In this document: positions 17,679-27,146 of the stretch, piece after piece
Layout of the letters: the number at the start of each line of letters is the position of its first letter
Numbering within the stretch: position 1 is the first letter of the stretch
Source: Citreicella sp. C3M06
GTDB taxonomy: Bacteria > Pseudomonadota > Alphaproteobacteria > Rhodobacterales > Rhodobacteraceae
NCBI RefSeq assembly: GCF_018860705.1
Contig: NZ_JAHKQA010000081.1
Span: 5,504-62,359, forward strand
DNA: 56,856 nt
Reading direction: 5' to 3'
The notes under the pieces: generated by a model
The model's input: the letters and a program-made list of their open reading frames with translations, nothing else
Databases searched by the model: none
Told to the model about the DNA's origin: nothing
Position numbers and translations under genes: made by a program

Positions 17679-19148
17679 ATGGATATCGAAAGCTTCGTCG
17701 AAGAACCGGGACGCGATGAAAAGATCAAGGCGGTGCGCGCAAGGATCGACGCGCTGGGCATCGAATACCTTTATCTTCAGTTCGTGTCGGTCACCGGCAA
17801 GATCATGGGCAAGGGCATTCCCGCCGACCATTGGGAAAGCGTCGCCAAGAAGGGCTTTCAGCTGGTCTATGGCTCGACCGTGAACCTGTTCACCAACCGC
17901 GAGGGCAATTATCTGGGCTATGGCCCCGAGGCGGCCGAGCTGGTGGGCATCCCCGAGCCCGAGACCTTTATGCAGCTGCCATGGGCGCCGGAAATCGGCC
18001 GGATGTTCTGTACCCTGTTTCGCAACCGCGAGGAAAAGATCGACCCGGGCGCTTATCTGACTGCGGACAGCCGCGGCAACCTGCGCCGCCTGCACAAGGA
18101 GTTCCAGAAAAAGCACGGGCTGCAGCTGCGTATGGGCACCGAGCCCGAAATGATGTGGCTCAAGTACGACGAGAACGGCAAGCCGTCCGAGGGTGTCTCG
18201 AAACCCTATTGCTACCACATCCACCAATTCGAGGCGCTGCGCCCGGTGTCGATGCAGGTGATCCGCTATGCCCGCAAGATGGGGCTCGACATGATTCAGG
18301 GCGATCACGAAGATGCGCCCGGCCAGCTGGAACTGAACTGGGCCTTCGACGACGTGCTGCGCAACGCCGACCGTCTGACCACCTATCGCCAGCTTTGCGC
18401 GCAGGTGGCGCGGGAGAACGGCATCTTTGCCTGTTTCATGACCAAGCCGTTCATGGGCGTGTCGGCGTCTGGCTGCCATCACAATATGTCGCTGTGGTCT
18501 GCCGGAGAGGATGAGTTCCGCCGCACCGGCAACGATCCCGACAACCTGCCGGGAATGGCGGAAAACTACATGTACGTCAAAGGCGGCGACAACACCTTCA
18601 TGCCCGATACCGACGATCCGCAGATGCCGGGCAAGACCGGTCTCAAGGCGATCGGCGGGGTGGTGCAGCATCTTCAGGCGCTGACCGCGATCGGGGCCTC
18701 GACCGTCAACAGCTATCGTCGGCTGTGGGATACCGGGTTCTGGGCGCCGGTGTTTTCCGACTGGGGCTTTCAGAACCGCACCACCGGCTTGCGGGTCTCG
18801 GCGCCGGGGCGGTTTGAATATCGCTCGGTGGATTCCATGGTGAACCCGTATCTGATGGGGACAACCCTGCTGGCGGCGATGGATGACGGGCTCGACAACA
18901 ACCTCGATCCGGGCGAGCCCGAAGAGCGTAACATCTACGAGGCCATCGAACAGGGCAAGAAGGTCAAGAAGCTGCCGATGAGCCTTGGCGAGGCGCTGAT
19001 CCATCTGGAAAACGACGAGGTGGTGCAGCGCGGGCTTCCGGGCGAGATGTTCCGCCTGTACCATGAATACAAGAGCGATGAGTGGGCGCGGTTCATGTCG
19101 ACCGTGACCGACTGGGACAAGGACACCTATATGGAATGCCTGCCATGA
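17679..19148 (+). CDS. Glutamine-synthetase-like amine:glutamate ligase, substrate unknown
   Basis: 489 residues. It has the metal and substrate motifs of glutamine synthetases: GTEPEMMW, DHEDAPGQLELNW (metal-binding Glu residues), SGCHHNMSLW and RFEYRSVDSMVNPYL. The DHEDAxGQxExNW block is shared with GmaS (34572-35876), so both belong to the same branch of amide-forming ligases rather than to the usual GlnA. The present protein is about 55 residues longer and clearly divergent. It would join glutamate to ammonia or an amine with ATP. Start: ATG 17679 after GGGA; an in-frame start 36 bases upstream lacks support. Its stop overlaps the P450 start (ATGA), so ligase and P450 are made together, opposite amt. 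Confidence 0.75.
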   Translation: MDIESFVEEPGRDEKIKAVRARIDALGIEYLYLQFVSVTGKIMGKGIPADHWESVAKKGFQLVYGSTVNLFTNREGNYLGYGPEAAELVGIPEPETFMQLPWAPEIGRMFCTLFRNREEKIDPGAYLTADSRGNLRRLHKEFQKKHGLQLRMGTEPEMMWLKYDENGKPSEGVSKPYCYHIHQFEALRPVSMQVIRYARKMGLDMIQGDHEDAPGQLELNWAFDDVLRNADRLTTYRQLCAQVARENGIFACFMTKPFMGVSASGCHHNMSLWSAGEDEFRRTGNDPDNLPGMAENYMYVKGGDNTFMPDTDDPQMPGKTGLKAIGGVVQHLQALTAIGASTVNSYRRLWDTGFWAPVFSDWGFQNRTTGLRVSAPGRFEYRSVDSMVNPYLMGTTLLAAMDDGLDNNLDPGEPEERNIYEAIEQGKKVKKLPMSLGEALIHLENDEVVQRGLPGEMFRLYHEYKSDEWARFMSTVTDWDKDTYMECLP

Positions 19149-20347
19149 GCCTTGAAACGCAATTCCCGGACGCGCCGTTTCTCGACGTGGCCAATCCGGG
19201 GTTTTCCCTGCGCTCCGCGCCGGTGCGCGCGGCGCGCAGCAAAAGCTGGTACGCCCGCACGCCCTATGGGCTTGCGGTGCTGCGCCACAAGGAAATGGGC
19301 CAGTTGCTGACCCACAAGTCGCTGATTCAGGGCAGCCATGCGTGGCCGGCGCTGAACGGGGTGACCTCGGGTGTCTTTGCCGATTGGTGGAACAACACCA
19401 TCCTCGTGCGCGAGGGCGACGATCACTGGCGGCTGCGCAAGCTGGTGAACCCGGCGTTTTCGCCGAAGATCGTCAAGGCGCTGATGCCGGAGTTCGAGCG
19501 TATCGCCAATGATCTGGCGGATGGGTTCATCGCGCGCGGCTGCTGCGATTTCATGGCCGAATTCGCAGACCCTTATGCGGCGCGGGTGCTGTGCCTGCTG
19601 CTGGGTCTGCCGGAATCCGAGGCGCCGTTCATCCTGCGCACCTCGGCCACCATGGGGCTGGCGCTGGGGGTGAATTTCCCCGATCTGGTCGACGAGATCG
19701 AGGCGGCGACGGTCGAGCTTGGGGCCTATATCTCGGACGTGCTGAAGCAGCGCGAGGCGTCGCCCGGCGATGACATCCTCTCGGTCATGGTGCAGGCCCG
19801 CGAGGATGGCGACCGGCTGAGCCATGACGAGCTGTGGAACCTTGCGCTGATGCTGGCTTTCGCCGGGGTCGACACGACGCGCAACCAGCTGGGGCTTGGC
19901 TTGTCGATGTTCGCGGCGCATCCAGATCAATGGGAGGCGCTGGCGCATGATCCGTCGCTGGACATGGCGGCGGCAACCGAGGTGATGCGGATGCGGCCCA
20001 CCATCACATGGGTGTCGCGTGAGGCCATCGAGGATTTCGAATACGGCGGCATCACGGTGCCCAAGGGCACGGTGCTGCATCTGTATTCCGAGAGTGCGGG
20101 AACCGACCCTGAGGTGATGGGCGACGCCGGGTTCGATATCACCGCGAAGCGGGCGCGCAACTTTGGCTTTGGCGGCGGGGTGCATCACTGCCTTGGCAAT
20201 CTTGTGGCGCGCAACGACATGGCGGTGGCGTTCCGGGTGCTGTCAGCGCGTATGGGCGCGCCTGTCATCGGCGAGGGTGCAACTTGGTTGGCGGACAGTG
20301 GCAACACCGGGCCGATTGCCTTGCCGCTGAGCTTTTCGCCGCGCTGA
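19145..20347 (+). CDS. Cytochrome P450
   Basis: 400 residues, a soluble bacterial class I P450. The I-helix oxygen-binding motif is FAGVDTTRNQ (about residue 240). The E-x-x-R of helix K fits EVMRMR. The heme loop is FGGGVHHCLG (about 340-350) with the axial Cys. No membrane anchor and no fused reductase are present, so it needs a ferredoxin and reductase from elsewhere; none is adjacent. It overlaps the ligase gene by four bases and is followed by a terminator. Pairing with an amine ligase suggests N-dealkylation or hydroxylation of a gamma-glutamyl amide or its amine, but this is inference. Confidence 0.88.
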   Translation: MSLETQFPDAPFLDVANPGFSLRSAPVRAARSKSWYARTPYGLAVLRHKEMGQLLTHKSLIQGSHAWPALNGVTSGVFADWWNNTILVREGDDHWRLRKLVNPAFSPKIVKALMPEFERIANDLADGFIARGCCDFMAEFADPYAARVLCLLLGLPESEAPFILRTSATMGLALGVNFPDLVDEIEAATVELGAYISDVLKQREASPGDDILSVMVQAREDGDRLSHDELWNLALMLAFAGVDTTRNQLGLGLSMFAAHPDQWEALAHDPSLDMAAATEVMRMRPTITWVSREAIEDFEYGGITVPKGTVLHLYSESAGTDPEVMGDAGFDITAKRARNFGFGGGVHHCLGNLVARNDMAVAFRVLSARMGAPVIGEGATWLADSGNTGPIALPLSFSPR

Positions 20348-20367
20348 GAGGCTTGGATATTCGGGAA

Positions 20368-20397
20368 GGGGCGTGCCGGAGATAGCGCGCCCCTTTT
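20368..20397 (+). terminator. Rho-independent terminator after the P450 gene
   Basis: GGGGCGTGC pairs with GCGCGCCCC (9 bp, one G-T pair) around an 8-base loop, followed by TTTT, 20 bp past the P450 stop. Confidence 0.75.
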
Positions 20398-20487
20398 GCG
20401 TTTGTCGCGCCTTGGGGAGGGCTTGGCGTGGGGGCCAGCCCCCACACCCCCGGAGTTTAAGGGCAAGATGAAGAGGGGGGCTGCGCG

Positions 20488-22017
20488 TTAGAGGCTGGCG
20501 GCGATTTTGGCGGCGCCGAGCGCGCCGATCAGGATGGCGGCGGCGTTGGTATTGCCCGAGACGATGCGGGGTATGACGCTGGCATCGGCGATGGAGAGGT
20601 TCTCGATGCCGTGCACCGCCATGGTTTGCGGGTCGGTGGCAGATTGCGGATCGCTGCCCATGCGGGCGGTGCCGACGGGGTGGTAGATGCTGTCGGCGGT
20701 GGCGCGAATGGTGGCGTCGAGCTGGGCGTCGGTGGTGATTTGCGGGCCGGGGCGGAGCTCTGCGCCGGTGAAGGCGGCAAGGGCGGGCTGGCGGCAAAGC
20801 TCGCGCAGCAGTTTGAGCCCGTCGCGCAGCAGTTTGCGGTCGGTGTCTTCGGCGAGGTAGTTGGGATCGATCAGCGGCTTGGTGGCCGGATCGGCGGAGG
20901 CGAGGCGTAGGGTGCCTCGGCTTTGCGGTTGCAGCTGGGTGACGTCGATGGCGAAGCCGTGGCCCTTGTCAGCGGCAGTGGCGCCGTCGAAGGCCAGCGC
21001 ATTGATGAAATGCAGCTGGGTGTCCGGGGCGGCGTTTGCCGGATCGAGGGACAGGAAGGCGCCGGCCTCGAGCCCTTGCTGGCAGCCTGCGCCCTGTTTC
21101 GTCAGCAGCCATCTTGCGCCGGTGGCGAGGTTGTTGGGGAATTTTGCGGCATCCCATAGCGACAGCGGCCGGGTCATGCGGTGCTTGACCTTGACCTCGA
21201 GGTGGTCGTGCAGGTTTTCACCGACGCCGGGCAGGTCTGCGGCGACGCTGATGCCATGGGCGCGCAGGTGATCTGCCGGGCCGATACCGGAGAGCATCAG
21301 CAGATGCGGGGTGCCGATGGCGCCGGTGCACAGGAGGATATGCCCGGCCTTGAGGGTTTCGTCTGCAAGCTGCACGCCGGTGGTACGTGGGCCGGACATA
21401 TGCAGGCCGGTGATCTGGGCGCCGGTGCGGATGGTCAGGTTGGGGCGGGCTTTGGCGAGGCTGAGGAAGGCATGCGCGGCGCTGCGGCGGCGGCCATTGG
21501 CGGTGTTGAGCCGGAAGAGGCCGAAGCCGTGTTCTTGGCCGTCGATAGCGCCCTGGACCGGGTGGCCCAACTGGCGGCCCGCTGCGATGAAACCGTCATA
21601 GGCGGGGCCGGAGGCGGGCAGGGATGGGGCCATGATGGCGGTGATCTCGTCCAGCGTTGGCTGTACATCGGCCCAGCCCCAGCCGGGCGCGCCGTTCGCC
21701 GCCCACCAGTCGTAATCCGACGCATGGCCCGTCACCCAGACCATAGCGTTGATGCCGGACGAGCCGCCCAGCAACTTGCCGCGCGGCACGTAGAGGCGGC
21801 GGTTGTCCATATGGGTTTGCGGCACTGTCTCGTAATGCCAGTTGAAGCGGGGGTGGGCGATGGCCTTGGCGACGCCAGCGGGCATCTGCACAAAGGGGTG
21901 GTGGCCGGGTGGTCCGGCCTCGAGCAGCAGCACTTTGCAGGAGGCATCGCGCGACAGCCGCTCCGCGGCCGCGCAACCGGCGCTGCCTGCGCCGACGACG
22001 ATGACATCCCAGCTCAT
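20488..22017 (-). CDS. GMC-family FAD alcohol dehydrogenase (choline-dehydrogenase-like)
   Basis: 509 residues. The FAD-binding motif DVIVVGAGSAGCAAAERLS is at the N-terminus. The GMC signature GGSSGINAMVWVTGHASDYD is near residue 80. The C-terminal catalytic pair is in YHPVGTARMGSDP and VSGNTNAAAILIG. It oxidises a primary alcohol to an aldehyde using FAD. It resembles choline dehydrogenase and other GMC enzymes; the exact alcohol cannot be read from sequence. The ATG at 22017 overlaps the stop of the upstream MetX-like gene (ATGA), so the two are coupled. Its neighbourhood suggests an amino-alcohol or an alcohol from an alkylated amine. Confidence 0.85.
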   Translation of the reverse strand: MSWDVIVVGAGSAGCAAAERLSRDASCKVLLLEAGPPGHHPFVQMPAGVAKAIAHPRFNWHYETVPQTHMDNRRLYVPRGKLLGGSSGINAMVWVTGHASDYDWWAANGAPGWGWADVQPTLDEITAIMAPSLPASGPAYDGFIAAGRQLGHPVQGAIDGQEHGFGLFRLNTANGRRRSAAHAFLSLAKARPNLTIRTGAQITGLHMSGPRTTGVQLADETLKAGHILLCTGAIGTPHLLMLSGIGPADHLRAHGISVAADLPGVGENLHDHLEVKVKHRMTRPLSLWDAAKFPNNLATGARWLLTKQGAGCQQGLEAGAFLSLDPANAAPDTQLHFINALAFDGATAADKGHGFAIDVTQLQPQSRGTLRLASADPATKPLIDPNYLAEDTDRKLLRDGLKLLRELCRQPALAAFTGAELRPGPQITTDAQLDATIRATADSIYHPVGTARMGSDPQSATDPQTMAVHGIENLSIADASVIPRIVSGNTNAAAILIGALGAAKIAASL

Positions 22018-23033
22018 GCCAGCAACTCGCGCAGGGCGTTGTCGATGACGGCGGTGTCGGCGGCGTTGCGCCCGCCGCCGGCGTAATGGCCCCAGACGCT
22101 GTCGATCACGCGCAGTTCGGCGTTGGGCATCTGCGCCACCTCGGCGGCGTTGTCCTCGGGCGGGAAGTAGAGATCGGTCCGGCAGGGCAGGATGATCGAA
22201 CGTGCGGTGATCGCCGCAAGTGCCGCCTTGCGATCGCCGTTGTAAACCGGATTGGCGGCGATGTCGCACAGCTGCCAGGTGCGGATCATCGACAGCATGT
22301 CATTCGCATCCAGCCCATAATACATCGAATCCCATGTGTTCTTCAGGTAATCCTCGACGCTGATGAAGCCCATGTCGCGCCACAGTTCGGCGCGGAACCA
22401 TTCCTGCGAAAGCACCCAGCCCGCCCAGACCCGGCCCTTGGCGGTCAGACCGCGCCAAGGCTGCTGCGTGTAGCGGCCCTGCTGCCATTCGGGATTGGTG
22501 ATCAGCGCGTGCTTGACGCCTTCGAGGAACACATAGGTGTGCCCGGCGGTGATCGCCTGACCGCAAAAACAGGCCATGGCGGCGACGCGCTCGGGGAACA
22601 GGGCCGCCCAAGCGTAGGCCTGCTGGCCGCCCATAGACCAGCCACAGACCAGCCGGATCTGCTCGATGCCGAACAGCTCGCGTAGCATGCGTTCCTGAAG
22701 CATGACATTGTCATATTGCGTGATGGTCGGGAAATCCGGCCCGTGTAGCGGGATCGGCGTGTTGGACGGCGACGACGACACGCCGTTGCCCAGCATGTTG
22801 GGCACGACGATGAAATATTTCGACGGGTCCAGCGCCATGTCTGTGCCGATGAGGAACTCATTGTCGGCGTGGCTGCCACCGTAGCGCGTCGGGTAGACAA
22901 TGACATTGTCCCGCGCCGCGTTCAGCGTGCCATAGGTGCTGTAGGCAAGCTTTGCCCCCTTCAGCGTGATGCCGCATTGCAGGGCGACATCGCCCGCCTC
23001 GAAGATTTCGAAAGGGGTCAGTTCCGCGCTCAT
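22014..23033 (-). CDS. MetX-like alpha/beta hydrolase
   Basis: 339 residues, distantly related to homoserine O-acetyltransferase (MetX). The nucleophile elbow is CGWSMGGQQAYAWA (about residue 145). The acid lies in CRTDLYFPPEDN and the catalytic His in VWGHYAGGGRNA. The MetX motif with a Gly-rich NxLGG...GSTGP is replaced by NMLGNGVSSSPSNTP, and the protein is shorter than MetX (about 370-400). An acyl-hydrolase or acyltransferase on another substrate is therefore more likely than methionine synthesis. AAGGACC precedes the ATG. It is the first gene of a two-gene operon with the GMC enzyme, divergent from tmm. Confidence 0.75.
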   Translation of the reverse strand: MSAELTPFEIFEAGDVALQCGITLKGAKLAYSTYGTLNAARDNVIVYPTRYGGSHADNEFLIGTDMALDPSKYFIVVPNMLGNGVSSSPSNTPIPLHGPDFPTITQYDNVMLQERMLRELFGIEQIRLVCGWSMGGQQAYAWAALFPERVAAMACFCGQAITAGHTYVFLEGVKHALITNPEWQQGRYTQQPWRGLTAKGRVWAGWVLSQEWFRAELWRDMGFISVEDYLKNTWDSMYYGLDANDMLSMIRTWQLCDIAANPVYNGDRKAALAAITARSIILPCRTDLYFPPEDNAAEVAQMPNAELRVIDSVWGHYAGGGRNAADTAVIDNALRELLA

Positions 23034-23445
23034 TTCAGATGGTCCTTGACGTCAGGTTGCGATGCCGAAGGGGCGGCACCCGTAGTTGAAGATCTGCCGC
23101 GCCGCTGCGGTGACGGCATCTGCGCGCCTTGCGAGCGCCGTCTGGAGCCGGGCCTGCGCGCGTGGCCAGGTTCGGCTGCACGGTCGCGCAAGCGAGCGCT
23201 GCTTTGGCAAGCATAGCGTGAGAACCCGCCGGGTGTTCGATCCGCTCGTGTTTATGAACCGGGAACCGCATGTGCCGAGCCTCGTGAAAACCGGTTGCCT
23301 CATCAATGTGCAGCCCGGGCTGCAACGCTTGCAGATTTTCAGTCAGCAGTCGCCACGACAAGAAGAATGGTTGATCTGAGGGAAATTTTTGTAACCATCA
23401 GGAAAAATATGCCTAGTGCGATTGCACATGAACAGGGAGACGGAA
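23034..23445. promoter_or_regulatory. 412-bp divergent region upstream of tmm
   Basis: No convincing gene; the open frames here have no family similarity. The AT-rich end close to tmm carries ATTTTT (23385-23390) and AAAAAT (23403-23408), an inverted repeat around a 12-base centre. It contains the word TTTTCCTGA on the minus strand, which recurs upstream of mgsA. This is a plausible operator/promoter zone. Confidence 0.4.
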
Positions 23446-24798
23446 ATGCGGATTTGCGTGATCGGCGCGGGGCCTTCGGGGCTGGCGCAACTGCGGGCCT
23501 TTCAGTCGGCCAAAGCGGCGGGCGGCGAGAGTCCCGAGATTGTCTGCTATGAAAAGCAACCCGACTGGGGCGGTCTTTGGCGCTATGACTGGCGCACCGG
23601 GGTCGATGAATACGGCAACCCGGTGCATGGATCGATGTATCGCTACCTGTGGTCCAACGGCCCCAAGGAGGGGCTGGAATTCGCCGATTACACCTTTGAC
23701 GAGCATTTCGGCAAGCCAATCGCCAGCTATCCTCCGCGTGCGGTGCTGTTCGATTACATCGAAGGCCGGGTGAAACAGGCTGGCGTGCGCGACTGGATCC
23801 AGTTTTCGACCGTGGTGCGCGATGTGACCTTTGACGAGGCGTCGGGCCTGTTCACCGTCAAGGCGCGCAATTGCGAAACCGACAGCGAAAGCGCCGAAGA
23901 GTTCGACCATGTCATCGTGGCCTCGGGGCATTTCAGCTTTCCCAACGTGCCCTATTATCCGGGCTTCGAGAGCTTCAACGGCCGCATTCTGCACGCCCAT
24001 GATTTTCGCGATGCGCGCGAGTTCGAAGACCGCGATCTGCTGATCCTCGGCACCTCGTATTCCGCCGAGGACATCGGCTCGCAATGCTGGAAATACGGTG
24101 CGAAGTCGATCACCGTGGCGCATCGCACCGCACCGATGGGCTATGAGTGGCCCGAGAACTGGGCCGAGGTTCCGGCGCTGGAAAAGGTCGAGGGCAAGAC
24201 CGTCACCTTCAAGGATGGCACGAGCAAAAAGGTCGATGCGATCATCCTTTGCACCGGCTACAAGCACCATTTCCCCTTCCTTGGGGATGATCTGCGGCTC
24301 AAGACCGCGAACCGGCTGGCGGCGAGCGATCTGTACAAGGGCGTGGTCTATACCGGCAATCCCAAGCTGTTCTATCTGGGGATGCAGGACCAGTGGTACA
24401 CGTTCAACATGTTCGACGCGCAGGCGTGGTGGGTGCGCGACTGTATCCTTGGCAAGATCGCCCTGCCGGATGCCGCAGCCATGGAGGCCGACTGGACCCA
24501 GCGTCAGGCCGATGAAGACTTGGTGGGCGATGATCACGACGCCATCGTCTATCAGGGCGAGTACGTCAAAGAGTTGATCGCCGAGACCGATTACCCCAGT
24601 TTCAACGTCGAGGGCGCCAACGAGGCGTTCTTCCAATGGAAGAAACACAAGAAGAAAGCCATCATGGCGTTCCGCGACAATGGCTATGTCTCGCCGATGA
24701 CCGGCACCATGGCGCCGCCGCATCACACCCCGTGGCGGCACGCGCTGGATGACAGTCTGGAAAGCTATCTTCAGACCGGGGCAGAGGCCGCCGAGTGA
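23446..24798 (+). CDS. tmm: Trimethylamine monooxygenase
   Basis: 450 residues, a bacterial flavin-containing monooxygenase that oxidises trimethylamine to TMAO with NADPH and O2. The FAD-binding GAGPSG is at residues 7-12. The FMO signature [11 protein letters not shown] is at 177-187. The NADPH-binding GTSYSAE is at 202-208. Length and the aromatic-rich [13 protein letters not shown] segment are those of marine Tmm. The ATG at 23446, after an AGGGAGA site, starts directly at the FAD strand; upstream in-frame ATGs would add ten residues. The stop overlaps the tdm start. Tmm followed by Tdm is the classic roseobacter/SAR11 TMA pathway. Confidence 0.95.
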   Translation: MRICVIGAGPSGLAQLRAFQSAKAAGGESPEIVCYEKQPDWGGLWRYDWRTGVDEYGNPVHGSMYRYLWSNGPKEGLEFADYTFDEHFGKPIASYPPRAVLFDYIEGRVKQAGVRDWIQFSTVVRDVTFDEASGLFTVKARNCETDSESAEEFDHVIVASGHFSFPNVPYYPGFESFNGRILHAHDFRDAREFEDRDLLILGTSYSAEDIGSQCWKYGAKSITVAHRTAPMGYEWPENWAEVPALEKVEGKTVTFKDGTSKKVDAIILCTGYKHHFPFLGDDLRLKTANRLAASDLYKGVVYTGNPKLFYLGMQDQWYTFNMFDAQAWWVRDCILGKIALPDAAAMEADWTQRQADEDLVGDDHDAIVYQGEYVKELIAETDYPSFNVEGANEAFFQWKKHKKKAIMAFRDNGYVSPMTGTMAPPHHTPWRHALDDSLESYLQTGAEAAE

Positions 24799-27146
24799 TG
24801 GAGCTTGCCGTGCCAAAGCGGGGGGTGCTGACGCCGGGCCTGTCCCTGCCGCCGGGCACAGAGCGGCACCCGGTGCCGGGGGGCGGCTCGCGGGCGGTGG
24901 AAATCCACGCGGGCGACGTCATCACCGTGGAGGACCGCGAGGGCGGGCAGGTGGCCGAACTGGTCGCCTTCACGCCAGCGGGGGTGGGCGATCCGGGGCT
25001 GATCGGGGCGGTGGGCAATTGCGGCCCCGAGGGGCTGAAGGCGACGCTGCTGGAAACGGCCTCCGGGCGCGGCGTGGCGCGGGCGCTGGGCGCGGCGGGC
25101 TTCGATCTTGGCGGCGCGCGCGCGGTGCGGGTGTTTGCCGAGGGCTCGCGCCCCGGTGACACTGCGCGCTTTGTCGCGCAGGGCGGCGGGCTGCTGGTGG
25201 TGGGCGCGCCGGGCGGGCCGATGACCCCCGATGCGCAGGACACCGTCACCGACCTGCTGCTGTGGATCAACCGCGCCGATCCGGCGTTCAAGCGCCCGCA
25301 CTGCGCCCCCGATCCGCTGGCCGACCCGGTGATCGACCGCAACATCGCCCCCGGCGAGGCGTTCATCTACGAGGTGCCCAAGGGGGCCTTCATTCAGGTG
25401 CTCGACGTGCAGGGCCGCGAATGTTCGGATTTTCAGGCCTTCAGCGCGCGCAGCCTTGATGCGGGCCACCCGCGTGAGATCGACCCGACCGCCACCCGCT
25501 CGATGACCGGGCGCATCTACCCCAAGCCGGGCCTCGCGGCGAAATACTGGACCGTCGATTTCGAACCGCTGGTCGAGATCGTACAGGACACCTGCGGGCG
25601 GCACGACACCTTCGGGCTGGCCTGTACCGCGCGATATTACGACGACATGGGCTATTTCGGGCATGTGAACTGTACTGACAACATCAACCTGTCGTTGGGC
25701 CCCTACGGCGTGCGCCCACGGGCCGGCTGGCCCGCCATCAACTTCTTTTTCAACACGCTGCTGGACGCCGATCATGGCATCGTCACCGATGAGCCATGGT
25801 CGCGCCCCGGCGATTACGTGCTGCTGCGGGCGCTGAGCGATCTGGTCTGCGTCTCGACGGCCTGCCCCGACGATATCGACCCGGCCAATGGCTGGACCCC
25901 AACCGACATTCAGCTGCGCACCTATGGCGCGGCGGAGGATTTCCGCCGCTCGATCGGCTGGCGCAAGCGCCCGGAGGACGACGCGATTCATACGCAAGAG
26001 ACGGGCTTTCACGCCAGCTTTGCCGCGCATACCCGCGATTTCATCGAATATAATGGCTATTGGCTGGCCAACAGCTTTCCCGGCACCGGCACGCTGGGCG
26101 AATACTGGGCCTGCCGCGAGCGGGCCGCGATCATGGATCTCTCGCCGCTGCGCAAGTTCGAAATCACCGGCCCGGATGCGCTGGCACTGATGAACGCCTG
26201 CGTCACCCGCAATATCGAAAAGCTCAGCGTCGGGCAGGTGGTCTATACCGCCGTTTGCGCGCAGCATGGCGGCATGATCGACGATGGCACGGTGTTCCGG
26301 CTGGGCGATCACAATTTCCGCTGGATCGGCGGCAGCGATCATTCCGGCATGTTCCTGCGCGAACAGGCCGCGGCGCTGGGCCTTGACGCCCATGTGCGCA
26401 GCTCGACCGACCAGTTGCACAATGTTGCGCTGCAGGGGCGGCACGCGCGCGCGATCCTGTCGCAGATCTTCTGGACCCCGCCGGATCGTGCGAGCGTCGA
26501 AGACCTCGGCTGGTTCCGCTTTACCATCGCCCGGCTGGGGGATTTTTCCGGCACGCCGGTGATGATCTCGCGCACCGGCTATACCGGCGAGCTGGGCTAC
26601 GAGATCTTCTGCCACCCCAAGGACGCGCCCGAGGTGTTCGATGCGATCTGGAAGGCGGGGCAGGCCTATGGGCTGAAACCGCTCGGCATGGCGGCGCTGG
26701 ACATGCTGCGCATCGAGGCCGGGCTGGCCTTTGCCGGCCATGAATTCGATGATCAGACCGACCCGTTCGAGGCGGGCATCGGCTTTACCGTGCCGCTGAA
26801 AAGCAAGGAAGCCGATTTCTCGGGGCGCGAAGCATTGCTGGAACGCAAGGCGCATCCGCAGCGCAAGCTGGTCGGGCTGGAGGTCGATGCAACCACCGTT
26901 CCGACCCATGGTGATTGCGTGCGGCTGGGGCGCGTGCAGGTCGGGGTGATCACCAGCGCCACCCGCTCGCCGATCCTTGGCAAGACCATCGCTCTGGCGC
27001 GTGTGGAAGAAATTCACGCGACCCCCGGCACCGAGCTGCAGATCGGGCAGCTCGATGGGCATCAGAAACGCCTGACGGCGCGCGTCGTTCCGTTTCCGCA
27101 TTTCGACCCGAGCAAATCCCGCGCCAAGGGTGATTACGACGCATGA
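24798..27146 (+). CDS. tdm: Trimethylamine N-oxide demethylase
   Basis: 782 residues. It converts TMAO to dimethylamine plus formaldehyde. The N-terminal ~380 residues are a DUF1989 domain. Its three candidate zinc ligands are Cys276 (ACTARYYDD), Cys292 (NCTDN) and Cys356 (TACPDD), spaced 16 and 64 residues apart as I recall for characterised Tdm. From about residue 415 a GcvT-type tetrahydrofolate-binding domain follows (DLSPLRKFEITGPDA, RTGYTGELGYEIFCHP, GLAFAGHEFDDQTDP), which captures the formaldehyde. GTG at 24795 is also in frame; the ATG at 24798 overlaps the tmm stop and is preferred. The end overlaps the next gene (ATGA). Confidence 0.93.
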   Translation: MELAVPKRGVLTPGLSLPPGTERHPVPGGGSRAVEIHAGDVITVEDREGGQVAELVAFTPAGVGDPGLIGAVGNCGPEGLKATLLETASGRGVARALGAAGFDLGGARAVRVFAEGSRPGDTARFVAQGGGLLVVGAPGGPMTPDAQDTVTDLLLWINRADPAFKRPHCAPDPLADPVIDRNIAPGEAFIYEVPKGAFIQVLDVQGRECSDFQAFSARSLDAGHPREIDPTATRSMTGRIYPKPGLAAKYWTVDFEPLVEIVQDTCGRHDTFGLACTARYYDDMGYFGHVNCTDNINLSLGPYGVRPRAGWPAINFFFNTLLDADHGIVTDEPWSRPGDYVLLRALSDLVCVSTACPDDIDPANGWTPTDIQLRTYGAAEDFRRSIGWRKRPEDDAIHTQETGFHASFAAHTRDFIEYNGYWLANSFPGTGTLGEYWACRERAAIMDLSPLRKFEITGPDALALMNACVTRNIEKLSVGQVVYTAVCAQHGGMIDDGTVFRLGDHNFRWIGGSDHSGMFLREQAAALGLDAHVRSSTDQLHNVALQGRHARAILSQIFWTPPDRASVEDLGWFRFTIARLGDFSGTPVMISRTGYTGELGYEIFCHPKDAPEVFDAIWKAGQAYGLKPLGMAALDMLRIEAGLAFAGHEFDDQTDPFEAGIGFTVPLKSKEADFSGREALLERKAHPQRKLVGLEVDATTVPTHGDCVRLGRVQVGVITSATRSPILGKTIALARVEEIHATPGTELQIGQLDGHQKRLTARVVPFPHFDPSKSRAKGDYDA

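Noticed and set aside
17349-19064. 572-codon upstream extension of the amt frame
   Set aside because: It is antisense to the ligase gene; Amt begins at the ATG at 17348 with its own ribosome binding site.
22014-23033. Homoserine O-acetyltransferase (metX) proper
   Set aside because: Shorter than MetX and the conserved Gly-rich motif is replaced; no methionine genes nearby.
23035-23361. Possible small gene between the MetX-like gene and tmm
   Set aside because: No ribosome binding site or recognisable family; it occupies the divergent promoter region.
24771-27101. 776-codon minus-strand frame over tdm
   Set aside because: Shadow of tdm with Arg/Gly/Ala-rich content and no motif.
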